Shown here one piece after another: positions 31,681 to 43,494 of a stretch of DNA of 64,000 nt (position 1 is the first letter of the stretch; each line of letters opens with the position of its first letter). Under the pieces are notes generated by a model. It was given only the letters and a program-made list of their open reading frames with translations, had not been told where the DNA came from and searched no databases. The stretch covers positions 25,996,422-26,060,421 of the forward strand of contig NC_079973.1 in NCBI RefSeq assembly GCF_029852145.1, in the 5' to 3' direction. The position numbers and the translations under genes were made by a program. This stretch comes from Microplitis mediator (lineage: Eukaryota; Arthropoda; Insecta; Hymenoptera; Braconidae).

Positions 31681-34600
31681 TTTCCATAGTGATGACGCGA
31701 TTTTATTCCAAAGTACTAAGATTTCAAAAATAATGGTAAAGTTGTAGGTCTACCCCATTTGAAATTGACTGAAAAATACATTTCTGTGAGTCACCCCGTA
31801 AGAATCGCCTACTTTATGGCATGAATATTATTCTAAACTCGACAACACATAAAACTCGAATTTCCATAGTGATGACGCGATTTTATTCCAAAGTACTAAG
31901 ATTTCAAAAATAATGGTAAAGTTGTAGGTCTACCCCAATTGAAATTAACTAAAAAATACATTTCTGTGAGTCACCCCGTAAGAATCACCTACTTTGTGGC
32001 ATGAATATTATCTTAAACTCGACAACACAGCAAAACTCGAATTTCCATAGTGATGACGCGATTTTATTCCAAAGTACTAAGATTTCAAAAATAATGGTAA
32101 AGTTGTAGGTCTCCCCCAATTAAAATTAACTAAAAAATACATTTCTGTGAGTCACCCCGTAAGAATCACCTACTTTGTGGCATGAATATTATCTTAAACT
32201 CGACAACACAGCAAAACTCGAATTTCCATAGTGATGACGCGATTTTATTCCAAAGTACTAAGATTTCAAAAATAATGGTAAAGTTGTAGGTCTACCCCAA
32301 TTGAAATTAACTAAAAAATACATTTCTGTGAGTCACCCCGTAAGAATCACCTACTTTGTGGCATGAATATTATCTTAAACTCGACATCACATAAAACTCG
32401 AATTTCCATAGTGATGACGCGATTTTATTCCAAAGTACTAAGATTTCAAAAATAATGGTAAAGTTGTAGGTCTACCCCAATTGAAATTAACTAAAAAATA
32501 CATTTCTGTGAGTCACCCCGTAAGAATCACCTACTTTGTGGCATGAATATTTTCTTAAACTCGACAACACAGCAAAACTCGAATTTCCATAGTGATGACG
32601 CGATTTTATTCCAAAGTACTAAGATTTCAAAAATAATGGTAAAGTTGTAGGTCTACCCCAATTGAAATTAACTAAAAAATACATTTCTGTGAGTCACCCC
32701 GTAAGAATCGCCTACTTTATGGCATGAATATTATTCTAAACTCGACAACACATAAAACTCGAATTTTCATAGTGATTTCGCGATTTTATTCCAAAGTACC
32801 AAGATTTCAAAAATAATGGTAAAGTTGTAGGTCTCCCCCAATTTAAATTAACTAAAAAATACATTTCTGTGAGTCACCCCGTAAGAATCGCCTACTTTAT
32901 GGCATGAATATTATTCTAAACTCGACAACACATAAAACTCGAATTTCCATAGTGATGACGCGATTTAATTCCAAAGTACCAAGATTTCAAAAATAATGGT
33001 AAAGTTGTAGGTCTCCCCCAATTGAAATTAACTAAAAAATACATTTCTGTGAGTGACCCCGTAAGAATCGCCTACTTTATGGCATGAATATTATTCTAAA
33101 CTCGACAACACATAAAACTCGAATTTTCATAGTGATTTCGCGATTTTATTCCAAAGTACCAAGATTTCAAAAATAATGGTAAAGTTGTAGGTCTCCCCCA
33201 ATTGAAATTAACTAAAAAATACATTTCTGTGAGTCACCCCGTAAGAATCACCTACTTTGTGGCATGAATATTATCTTAAACTCGACAACACATAAAACTC
33301 GAATTTCCATAGTGATGACGCGATTTTATTCCAAAGTACTAAGATTTCAAAAATAATGGTAAAGTTGTAGGTCTCCCCCATTTGAAATTGACTAAAAAAT
33401 ACATTTCTGTGAGTCACCCCGTGAGAATCGCCTACTTTATGGCATGAACATTATTTTAAACTCGACAACACATAAAACTCGAATTTTCATAGTGATTTCG
33501 CGATTTTATTCCAAAGTACCAAGATTTCAAAAATAATGGTAAAGTTGTAGGTCTCCCCCAATTGAAATTAACTAAAAAATACATTTCTGTGAGTCACCCC
33601 GTAAGAATCACCTACTTTGTGGCATGAATATTATCTTAAACTCGACAACACATAAAACTCGAATTTCCATAGTGATGACGCGATTTTATTCCAAAGTACC
33701 AAGATTTCAAAAATAATGGTAAAGTTGTAGGTCTACCCCATTTGAAATTGACTAAAAAATACATTTCTGTGAGTCACCCCGTGAGAATCACCTACTTTAT
33801 GGCATGAATATTATTTCAAACTCGACAACACATAAAATTCGAATTTCCATAGTGATGACGCGATTTTATTCCAAAGTACTAAGATTTCAAAAATAATGGT
33901 AAAGTTGTAGGTCTCCCTCAATTGAAATTAACTAAAAAATACATTTCTGTGAGTCACCCCGTAAGAATCACCTACTTTGTGGCATGAATATTATCTTAAA
34001 CTCGACATCACATAAAACTCGAATTTCCATAGTGATGACGCGATTTTATTCCAAAGTACTAAGATTTCAAAAATAATGGTAAAGTTGTAGGTCTCCCCCA
34101 ATTGAAATTAACTAAAAAATACATTTCTGTGAGTCACCCCGTAAGAATCGCCTACTTTATGGCATGAATATTATTCTAAACTCGACAACACATAAAACTC
34201 GAATTTTCATAGTGATTTCGCGATTTTATTCCAAAGTACCAAGATTTCAAAAATAATGGTAAAGTTGTAGGTCTCCCCCAATTGAAATTAACTAAAAAAT
34301 ACATTTCTGTGAGTCACCCCGTAAGAATCACCTACTTTGTGGCATGAATATTATCTTAAACTCGACAACACATAAAACTCGAATTTCCATAGTGATGACG
34401 CGATTTTATTCCAAAGTACGAAGATTTCAAAAATAATGGTAAAGTTGTAGGTCTACCCCATTTGAAATTGACTAAAAAATACATTTCTGTGAGTCACCCC
34501 GTGAGAATCACCTACTTTATGGCATGAATATTATTTCAAACTCGACAACACATAAAATTCGAATTTCCATAGTGATGACGCGATTTTATTCCAAAGTACT

Positions 34601-37600
34601 AAGATTTCAAAAATAATGGTAAAGTTGTAGGGCTCCCCCATTAGAAATTGACTAAAAAATACATTTCTGTAAGTCACCCCGTGAGAATCACCTACTTTAT
34701 GGCATGAATATTATTTCAAACTCGACAACACAAAAAACTCGAATTCCCATAGTGATTTCGCGATTTTATTCCAAAGTACCAAGATTTCAAAAATAATGGT
34801 AAAGTTGTAGGTCTCCCCCAATTGAAATTAACTAAAATATACATTTCTGTGAGTCACCCCGTAAGAATCGCCTACTTTATGGCATGAATATTATTCTAAA
34901 CTCGACAACACATAAAACTCGAATTTTCATAGTGATTTCGCGATTTTATTCCAAAGTACCAAGATTTTAAAAATAATGGTAAAGTTGTAGGTCTCCCCCA
35001 TTTGAAATTGACTATAAAATACATTTCTGTGAGTCACCCCGTAAGAATCACCTACTTTGTGGCATGAATATTATCTTAAACTCGACATCACATAAAACTC
35101 GAATTTCCATAGTGATGACGCGATTTTATTCCAAAGTACTAAGATTTCAAAAATAATGGTAAAGTTGTAGGTCTACCCCATTTGAAATTGACTGAAAAAT
35201 ACATTTCTGTGAGTCACCCCGTAAGAATCGCCTACTTTATGGCATGAATATTATTCTAAACTCGACAACACATAAAACTCGAATTTCCATAGTGATGACG
35301 CGATTTTATTCCAAAGTACTAAGATTTCAAAAATAATGGTAAAGTTGTAGGTCTACCCCAATTGAAATTAACTAAAAAATACATTTCTGTGAGTCACCCC
35401 GTAAGAATCACCTACTTTGTGGCATGAATATTATCTTAAACTCGACAACACAGCAAAACTCGAATTTCCATAGTGATGACGCGATTTTATTCCAAAGTAC
35501 TAAGATTTCAAAAATAATGGTAAAGTTGTAGGTCTCCCCCAATTAAAATTAACTAAAAAATACATTTCTGTGAGTCACCCCGTAAGAATCACCTACTTTG
35601 TGGCATGAATATTATCTTAAACTCGACAACACAGCAAAACTCGAATTTCCATAGTGATGACGCGATTTTATTCCAAAGTACTAAGATTTCAAAAATAATG
35701 GTAAAGTTGTAGGTCTACCCCAATTGAAATTAACTAAAAAATACATTTCTGTGAGTCACCCCGTAAGAATCACCTACTTTGTGGCATGAATATTATCTTA
35801 AACTCGACATCACATAAAACTCGAATTTCCATAGTGATGACGCGATTTTATTCCAAAGTACTAAGATTTCAAAAATAATGGTAAAGTTGTAGGTCTACCC
35901 CAATTGAAATTAACTAAAAAATACATTTCTGTGAGTCACCCCGTAAGAATCACCTACTTTGTGGCATGAATATTTTCTTAAACTCGACAACACAGCAAAA
36001 CTCGAATTTCCATAGTGATGACGCGATTTTATTCCAAAGTACTAAGATTTCAAAAATAATGGTAAAGTTGTAGGTCTACCCCAATTGAAATTAACTAAAA
36101 AATACATTTCTGTGAGTCACCCCGTAAGAATCGCCTACTTTATGGCATGAATATTATTCTAAACTCGACAACACATAAAACTCGAATTTTCATAGTGATT
36201 TCGCGATTTTATTCCAAAGTACCAAGATTTCAAAAATAATGGTAAAGTTGTAGGTCTCCCCCAATTTAAATTAACTAAAAAATACATTTCTGTGAGTCAC
36301 CCCGTAAGAATCGCCTACTTTATGGCATGAATATTATTCTAAACTCGACAACACATAAAACTCGAATTTCCATAGTGATGACGCGATTTAATTCCAAAGT
36401 ACCAAGATTTCAAAAATAATGGTAAAGTTGTAGGTCTCCCCCAATTGAAATTAACTAAAAAATACATTTCTGTGAGTGACCCCGTAAGAATCGCCTACTT
36501 TATGGCATGAATATTATTCTAAACTCGACAACACATAAAACTCGAATTTTCATAGTGATTTCGCGATTTTATTCCAAAGTACCAAGATTTCAAAAATAAT
36601 GGTAAAGTTGTAGGTCTCCCCCAATTGAAATTAACTAAAAAATACATTTCTGTGAGTCACCCCGTAAGAATCACCTACTTTGTGGCATGAATATTATCTT
36701 AAACTCGACAACACATAAAACTCGAATTTCCATAGTGATGACGCGATTTTATTCCAAAGTACTAAGATTTCAAAAATAATGGTAAAGTTGTAGGTCTCCC
36801 CCATTTGAAATTGACTAAAAAATACATTTCTGTGAGTCACCCCGTGAGAATCGCCTACTTTATGGCATGAACATTATTTTAAACTCGACAACACATAAAA
36901 CTCGAATTTTCATAGTGATTTCGCGATTTTATTCCAAAGTACCAAGATTTCAAAAATAATGGTAAAGTTGTAGGTCTCCCCCAATTGAAATTAACTAAAA
37001 AATACATTTCTGTGAGTCACCCCGTAAGAATCACCTACTTTGTGGCATGAATATTATCTTAAACTCGACAACACATAAAACTCGAATTTCCATAGTGATG
37101 ACGCGATTTTATTCCAAAGTACCAAGATTTCAAAAATAATGGTAAAGTTGTAGGTCTACCCCATTTGAAATTGACTAAAAAATACATTTCTGTGAGTCAC
37201 CCCGTGAGAATCACCTACTTTATGGCATGAATATTATTTCAAACTCGACAACACATAAAATTCGAATTTCCATAGTGATGACGCGATTTTATTCCAAAGT
37301 ACTAAGATTTCAAAAATAATGGTAAAGTTGTAGGTCTCCCTCAATTGAAATTAACTAAAAAATACATTTCTGTGAGTCACCCCGTAAGAATCACCTACTT
37401 TGTGGCATGAATATTATCTTAAACTCGACATCACATAAAACTCGAATTTCCATAGTGATGACGCGATTTTATTCCAAAGTACTAAGATTTCAAAAATAAT
37501 GGTAAAGTTGTAGGTCTCCCCCAATTGAAATTAACTAAAAAATACATTTCTGTGAGTCACCCCGTAAGAATCGCCTACTTTATGGCATGAATATTATTCT

Positions 37601-38526
37601 AAACTCGACAACACATAAAACTCGAATTTTCATAGTGATTTCGCGATTTTATTCCAAAGTACCAAGATTTCAAAAATAATGGTAAAGTTGTAGGTCTCCC
37701 CCAATTGAAATTAACTAAAAAATACATTTCTGTGAGTCACCCCGTAAGAATCACCTACTTTGTGGCATGAATATTATCTTAAACTCGACAACACATAAAA
37801 CTCGAATTTCCATAGTGATGACGCGATTTTATTCCAAAGTACGAAGATTTCAAAAATAATGGTAAAGTTGTAGGTCTACCCCATTTGAAATTGACTAAAA
37901 AATACATTTCTGTGAGTCACCCCGTGAGAATCACCTACTTTATGGCATGAATATTATTTCAAACTCGACAACACATAAAATTCGAATTTCCATAGTGATG
38001 ACGCGATTTTATTCCAAAGTACTAAGATTTCAAAAATAATGGTAAAGTTGTAGGGCTCCCCCATTAGAAATTGACTAAAAAATACATTTCTGTGAGTCAC
38101 CCCGTGAGAATCACCTACTTTATGGCATGAATATTATTTCAAACTCGACAACACAAAAAACTCGAATTCCCATAGTGATTTCGCGATTTTATTCCAAAGT
38201 ACCAAGATTTCAAAAATAATGGTAAAGTTGTAGGTCTCCCCCAATTGAAATTAACTAAAATATACATTTCTGTGAGTCACCCCGTAAGAATCGCCTACTT
38301 TATGGCATGAATATTATTCTAAACTCGACAACACATAAAACTCGAATTTTCATAGTGATTTCGCGATTTTATTCCAAAGTACCAAGATTTTAAAAATAAT
38401 GGTAAAGTTGTAGGTCTCCCCCATTTGAAATTGACTATAAAATACATTTCTGTGAGTCACCCCGTAAGAATCACCTACTTTGTGGCATGAATATTATCTT
38501 AAACTCGACATCACATAAAACTCGAA
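31681..38526 (+). repeat. Tandem 3423-bp higher-order satellite repeat (19-mer), two copies
   Basis: The segment 31681-35103 is repeated directly at 35104-38526. Private markers share the offset of 3423 bp (19 monomers plus three single-base insertions). They are GACTGAAAAATAC at 31768/35191, CGATTTAATTCC at 32961/36384 and GAGTGACCCC at 33051/36474. The AATATTTTCTTAAAC variant also recurs. All three ACACAGCAAAA insertions are kept in both copies. Confidence 0.88.
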
Positions 38527-39600
38527 TTTCCATAGTGATGACGCGATTTTATTCCAAAGTACTAAGATTTCAAAAATAATGGTAAAGTTGTAGGTCTACC
38601 CCATTTGAAATTGACTATAAAATACATTTCTGTGAGTCACCCCGTAAGAATCACCTACTTTGTGGCATGAATATTATCTTAAACTCGACAACACATAAAA
38701 CTCGAATTTTCATAGTGATTTCGCGATTTTATTCCAAAGTACCAAGATTTCAAAAATAATGGTAAAGTTGTAGGTCATCCTTATTTGAAATTGACTGAAA
38801 AATACATTTCTGTGAGTCACCCCGTGAGAATCGCCTACTTTATGGCATGATTATCATTTTAAACTCGACAACACAAAAAACTAGAATTTCCATAATGATT
38901 TCGCGATTTTTTTCCAAAGTACCAAGATTTCAAAAATAATGGTAAAGTTGTAGGTCTCCCCCATTTGAAATTGACTAAAAATACATTTCTGTGAGTCACC
39001 CCGTAAGAATCACCTACTTTGTGGCATGAATATTATCTTAAACTCGACATCACATAAAACTCGAATTTCCATAGTGATGACGCGATTTTATTCCAAAGTA
39101 CTAAGATTTCAAAAATAATGGTAAAGTTGTAGGTCTACCCCATTTGAAATTGACTATAAAATACATTTCTGTGAGTCACCCCGTAAGAATCACCTACTTT
39201 GTGGCATGAATATTATCTTAAACTCGACAACACATAAAACTCGAATTTTCATAGTGATTTCGCGATTTTATTCCAAAGTACCAAGATTTCAAAAATAATG
39301 GTAAAGTTGTAGGTCATCCTTATTTGAAATTGACTGAAAAATACATTTCTGTGAGTCACCCCGTGAGAATCGCCTACTTTATGGCATGATTATCATTTTA
39401 AACTCGACAACACAAAAAACTAGAATTTCCATAATGATTTCGCGATTTTTTTCCAAAGTACCAAGATTTCAAAAATAATGGTAAAGTTGTAGGTCTCCCC
39501 CATTTGAAATTGACTAAAAATACATTTCTGTGAGTCACCCCGTTAGAATTGCCTACTTTATGGCTTGAATCTTATTTAAAAAACTATTGTTTTAAACTGA
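38527..39600 (+). repeat. Array-edge satellite monomers, 539-bp repeat, decaying end
   Basis: The most divergent monomer of the array (GGTCATCCTTATTTG, ATGATTATCATTTT, CACAAAAAACTAG, CATAATGATTTCG) occurs here twice. The copies are 539 bp apart, at 38776 and 39315, and one further copy lies at 28151. It is followed by a monomer with a one-base deletion in ACTAAAAATACA. The last recognisable unit changes at CGTTAGAATTGCC and loses similarity around 39575-39600, where TTTTAAACTGATC still resembles the monomer tail. Confidence 0.8.
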
Positions 39601-41091
39601 TCTCCAAAGTATTTTCTTTTAAATCATTTACATCTCATATATTTATTACATAAAAAACAAAAATTGTTAAAATTAACAATAAATACTAAACCAAATTAAT
39701 TTATAACCTGAGACTTATAAGTCTCATAAATGGTTCCAGGTTACACGTGCGAGTAAATCTATACAATCCAATGAAAAATGTAATCAATAAAACTTGAAAA
39801 AAATAAAAATATTAAATAAACCCTCAAGAATTAGGAAAAGTTATCAAATATATAGTTCAATTATGTTGTCAAAATTATTAATTAAACAACTGTTATATCT
39901 ATTGTTGTAAGTCAAGTCCTTCTTCATCGTCACATATAGATTTTTAAATAATTTTCCTTATTTAAGCAGCGACAACAAATAAATCTTTTATTTTATAATT
40001 TAATAGTCACAATCATTTATTTGAATATTATTTTCCACACTTGGTTGCATTTATATGATTTCAATTTAAATATTTGTCAATCAATGAGTTTATAGTGCTT
40101 TATTTGTTGTTGATTATATACCCTGATTAAAAATATTGATTGAAAAGAATTGAGAAGCGGTCACTCCATGCAAACTGTATATGTATATATACAAACAAAA
40201 AAATTGAAATCAATTGAAATTATTGAAAAGAATTTGAATTTCATCACTTTTAATTCTTTTCAATCAATATTTTTAAACAGGGATAAGTTTGATATTTCAG
40301 CTCAATTATCTTTTGATGTTTTTATGAAATATCACTAGTTAATGTTAAATACTACCTACTTGATATTGAATAAATTTTTAATTTAATGAATAACATTTTA
40401 TTTATGAAATCGTTTTTTCTTTTAATAACTTTTTTTTTTCATTTATTTCAGACCAATACATCATTCGAAATTATAAATAACTAATTAATTATAATTAAAT
40501 CAAAAGCTTAACAAAAACGCTCTTGTAAAATTTTTTTTAAATCGTTTTCAAAGTCAAAATGATAAAAACATTTCATTTTTATTTTAAAAATTAATTTTTC
40601 TTAATTTAATCTTTAAATACTTTTTTAATTTTCTTTGTTATCGACTTTCCGTATAGTCTTATCTATGAATCACTTCATTACTGACAATCTTTTTTATCTG
40701 TGGATATTGAGTAATGATGTCTTCGAATATAGAGGACTTCGAGTAAACATAATATAGATGAGATGTTTACAAAAATTCAGTGGAGTCCAGTTGTCATTGA
40801 ATATAGTTGTCACTGAGTATAGATGTCGTCTTTGTGCTTGAGTAAAGAAATTTTGAGTATAGATGAGTATTCGCCTTTTAGATTTGAATTTAAGCCCAAT
40901 AGCGCTGAAAGTATTTTCCGTGTTATATCAAATCGATGACTTCTAGTACCAGTTGCAAGAAAAGCAGACACCTACTCATACTCATATATCTCATGTCAGC
41001 TGTTATAGCTGGCGTTTCATGCTGTCATCTGCTGTCAGTGGTAATAATAAATTTATAAATAGAAAAAAAGTAAATTACTCATAATTGAATC
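39601..41091. other. AT-rich spacer between satellite and first gene
   Basis: This is unique, strongly AT-rich sequence with no coding region that I can support. It holds one inverted-repeat element (40121-40282). A short run with several TGAGTA(T/A)AGATG-like phrases at about 40700-40870 looks like a degenerate direct repeat. It ends at the core promoter of the TIP gene. Confidence 0.7.
40121..40282. mobile_element. MITE-like element with about 37-bp terminal inverted repeats
   Basis: The left end starts CCCTGATTAAAAATATTGAT. The right end is its reverse complement with few changes, finishing ATCAATATTTTTAAACAGGG. The TIRs extend on through TTGAAAAGAATTGA. The element is about 162 bp with an AT-rich middle and no coding capacity. 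ATA on both outer sides could be a 3-bp target duplication, but this is weak in AT-rich DNA. Family not recognised. Confidence 0.8.
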
Positions 41092-41094
41092 ATA

Positions 41095-41128
41095 TATATA
41101 AATGTGTGACCTTCACTGTAATTTCAGT
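41095..41128 (+). promoter_or_regulatory. TATA box plus initiator of the TIP gene
   Basis: TATATAAA at 41095-41102 is followed by the arthropod initiator TTCAGT, with the putative +1 A at 41126. The TATA-to-initiator distance is 31 bp, the canonical spacing. The predicted 5' UTR runs 41126-41291. Confidence 0.6.
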
Positions 41129-41291
41129 ACTTAAATTCATAACCACGTAATTGTACAATGAATTTTTTAAAAATTATTATTTTCTCTATCACGTAAACAA
41201 TCATCAAGTGCGTGTTGTTATTATTTAAAATATTTACCAGCTGATTAATTTACATGTGCATCCAGGAGCTCATGAAAACAGCCAAGCAAAA

Positions 41292-43152
41292 ATGGAGACC
41301 AAGAAAATATTATTGTTGTTGTTGATAACAATCGCTACCGTGAGTACAAGCGACATAACGTCATCAATATTCGGTAGTTTTCTCGAATTTTCACCAGCTG
41401 CCTTCGGTGATTTTAACTCTGATGAACTAACTGACGTATTTGCGCTAACGAAAGACTCCAAGACCTTGGAGATCCTGCTGGCTCATGATCAAGAGCCAAT
41501 ACTAAGACCATCAAACCTGACATGCTCATTCAAGAACTCCATAACCAGCGTAGTTCCAGGAGATTACGATGGAGATGTCTTCATGGATGTCCTGGTGACG
41601 ACCTACGACTCCAGTCTCGACTTGACCCAAGTCCACATCATCTGGGGTGGCATTGGAGCCATCAACTGTTCCAATGAGTCGGAACCGTTCATCAGCATGC
41701 GCGGGCAGCCTTTGGCAATTGATTACAACCAGGACATGATCATCGATCTACTGGGAACTGACATAGACAATCAACGCACATTTTGGATAAACCACAACAG
41801 AACAAAACCAGAAGCGATTCCTATGGAAAAATTCAATCAACTTCCACTTGAACCGATGAAAAGCCCACATTCAAACTCATTTCTTGATCTTAATGGCGAC
41901 TTCCTGCCAGATCTGATGATCACGACGGACAAATATTTCGAAGTTTGGCACGGGGTCCCCAGTGGGTTCAAGCATTTCACCAGCGTCGAGTGGCCTTTCG
42001 GAGTCGCTGATCTCGGCGGTCATGTCGGTCAATCTTTTTACCTTGACATTGAACTGAAAGGCGAGCTAGACCTAGTGGTTCCTCTTTGTTTCGATTACTA
42101 CTGCCGGAACTCCACGATCGCCGTCTACCACAACGGCTGGCACAACCTGCAGATAAATTTCGCGGACGACAAAAAAGAAGTCTGGGGTTTCGTGCCGCCA
42201 GACAGCTGGAAAAATGTCCTCTACACCAACGCAATTACTCTGCACGCTGGAGATTTCAACATGGACGGCTACCCCGACATACTTGCGACCCTCCAAACCA
42301 ACAAAGGCAACAAAATAAGAGCATTCCTGCTAGAAAACATTCCTTGTGACAACTGTGGTGGCGTAAATCGTACTTTCGAGGTCCACTGGAGTGCTCTTGA
42401 CCCCTTCCAGAATGAGTCAGTGATGGGCGTGTTCTACGACTTCTACCAGGACGGAGTGCTGGACGTTATTCTCGTGGAGTACGACAAGACAACCAGTCAG
42501 TACCACACCCGGGCGTTCAAAAACAGCCTCGACTACGACGCGAACTTCATCAAAGTGATGGTTCTCACCGGTCTCACTAATAGCAAGTACCCAATATCGC
42601 CCGGTTCCCTGGGCAAGAAGAAGCGGACTTACGGTACCAACTTACCCGGTCCTTCGATTGCCTACGAGACAAAAACCCAAGAGGGTTATCTACGCGAGGC
42701 GATAGCAGCACAACTTCCTCAGAGCGCTTACTTCTCTTTGAATCTGCCCTACACGACTTTCGGGCTGGGCCGCACCCCGAATTACATCGACACGCTGACT
42801 ATTGGGGTATTTTTTAAAAATTTATTTATCAACAAAATTAACATCTCTTTTTATAGCCAACTAATTTGAATTCCTCTTAATGATCCAGGTGGCGGGAAAA
42901 CACCGGGAGTGGCTGCAGATAATTCCAAACTCTCAAATGGTCGTGATACCGAACCCGATAAACGAGGCCAACAGATGGAAAGCCCAATTATTCGTAACTC
43001 CAAGCAAATTAATTTTACTGAGTGCCGCTGCACTCACGGGAACCTGCGGTCTGATATCCGCGATAATTATGGCGCTATACTGGAAAGAAAGAAGGGAAGA
43101 TAAAATAGAAAGACTGCAAGAGGCCCACAGGTTCCATTTCGATGCGATGTGA
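41292..43152 (+). CDS. ITFG1: T-cell immunomodulatory protein homologue (FG-GAP repeat membrane protein)
   Basis: Two coding exons, 41292-42806 and 42889-43152, are joined in phase 0 across an 82-bp intron and give 592 residues; human ITFG1/TIP is about 612. The chosen start, METKKILLLLLITIATVS, makes a good signal peptide. An in-frame ATG 36 bp upstream would spoil it. The ectodomain carries repeated calcium-binding FG-GAP-type motifs: FGDFNSDELTD, PGDYDGDVFMD, AIDYNQDMIID, FLDLNGDFLPD and AGDFNMDGYPD, with a weaker FYDFYQDGVLD. It also has paired cysteines and several NxS/T sites. Exon 2 encodes a transmembrane helix (LILLSAAALTGTCGLISAII) and a short basic cytosolic tail (KERREDKIERLQEAHR). 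This is the type I layout of the TIP family, a beta-propeller cell-surface glycoprotein whose exact function is poorly defined. Without splicing, exon 1 would read into the intron and end without a membrane anchor. The gene converges on Cdk5. Confidence 0.92.
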
Positions 43153-43494
43153 AGTAAGACAATGTTTTAATTTTTTTACATCTAATTACTGTTATAATTT
43201 ATTTAAATGATATTGTTAAATAAATAATAATATATACGTGAGTACGTGGTAAAGTCGATAATTTATTGATTAGTTTTTTTGGACAATTGCATACAAAATA
43301 AGACTCGCGAATATTTTTCACAATTTTACGGACGCACATCAGCGTAAGTATTTAATTATTAATTAATTATTAATTTATTTATTTAATTACTTATTTATTA
43401 TTATTATTATTATTATAATAAATAATTTTTCCTGGAGTGTCTTTTGGTCTTGGTCGCTGTAAGTCGAAGCTGGTGGTAATCAAAGGAGGACCCG
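43153..43494. other. Shared 3' region of convergent TIP and Cdk5
   Basis: The two stop codons face each other across about 340 bp. AATAAA at 43219-43224 can serve TIP on the + strand. TTTATT runs around 43376-43400 (AATAAA on the - strand) can serve Cdk5. Between them lies a (TTA)n stretch at about 43390-43420. Overlapping 3' UTRs are possible. Confidence 0.6.

Larger units (their letters stand above)
1..39600 (+). repeat. 180-bp satellite DNA array (about 220 tandem monomers)
   Basis: The whole stretch is one head-to-tail repeat with a 180-bp period and no interruption by other sequence. Each monomer carries the same landmarks: CGCGATTTTATTCCAAAGTA, GTTGTAGGTCT, ACATTTCTGTGAGTCACCCC and TTAAACTCGACA. 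Monomers differ at a limited set of linked sites. These include TGACG versus TTTCG before CGATTTTATT, TACTAAG versus TACCAAG, CAATTGAAATTAAC versus CATTTGAAATTGAC, and ACTTTGTGG versus ACTTTATGG. Length changes are tiny: +1 where ACACATAAAA becomes ACACAGCAAAA, -1 in ACTAAAAATACA, and -2 near 10070. No long ORF is present, and no CENP-B-like box was noticed. The left end is outside the window and the right end fades between 39540 and 39600. A centromeric or pericentromeric location is inferred from size and homogeneity only. Confidence 0.97.

Noticed and set aside
1..39600. CRISPR array or tandem gene array
   Set aside because: The whole 180-bp unit is conserved with no repeat-spacer pattern, and no reading frame of useful length exists. 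It is a eukaryotic satellite.
40150..40338. 62-residue ORF
   Set aside because: It lies mostly inside a foldback element, is low-complexity, and has no start context or homology signal.
41977..42349. Overlapping ORFs on both strands inside the TIP gene
   Set aside because: They are shadows of the high-GC TIP exon; the FG-GAP frame explains the sequence.
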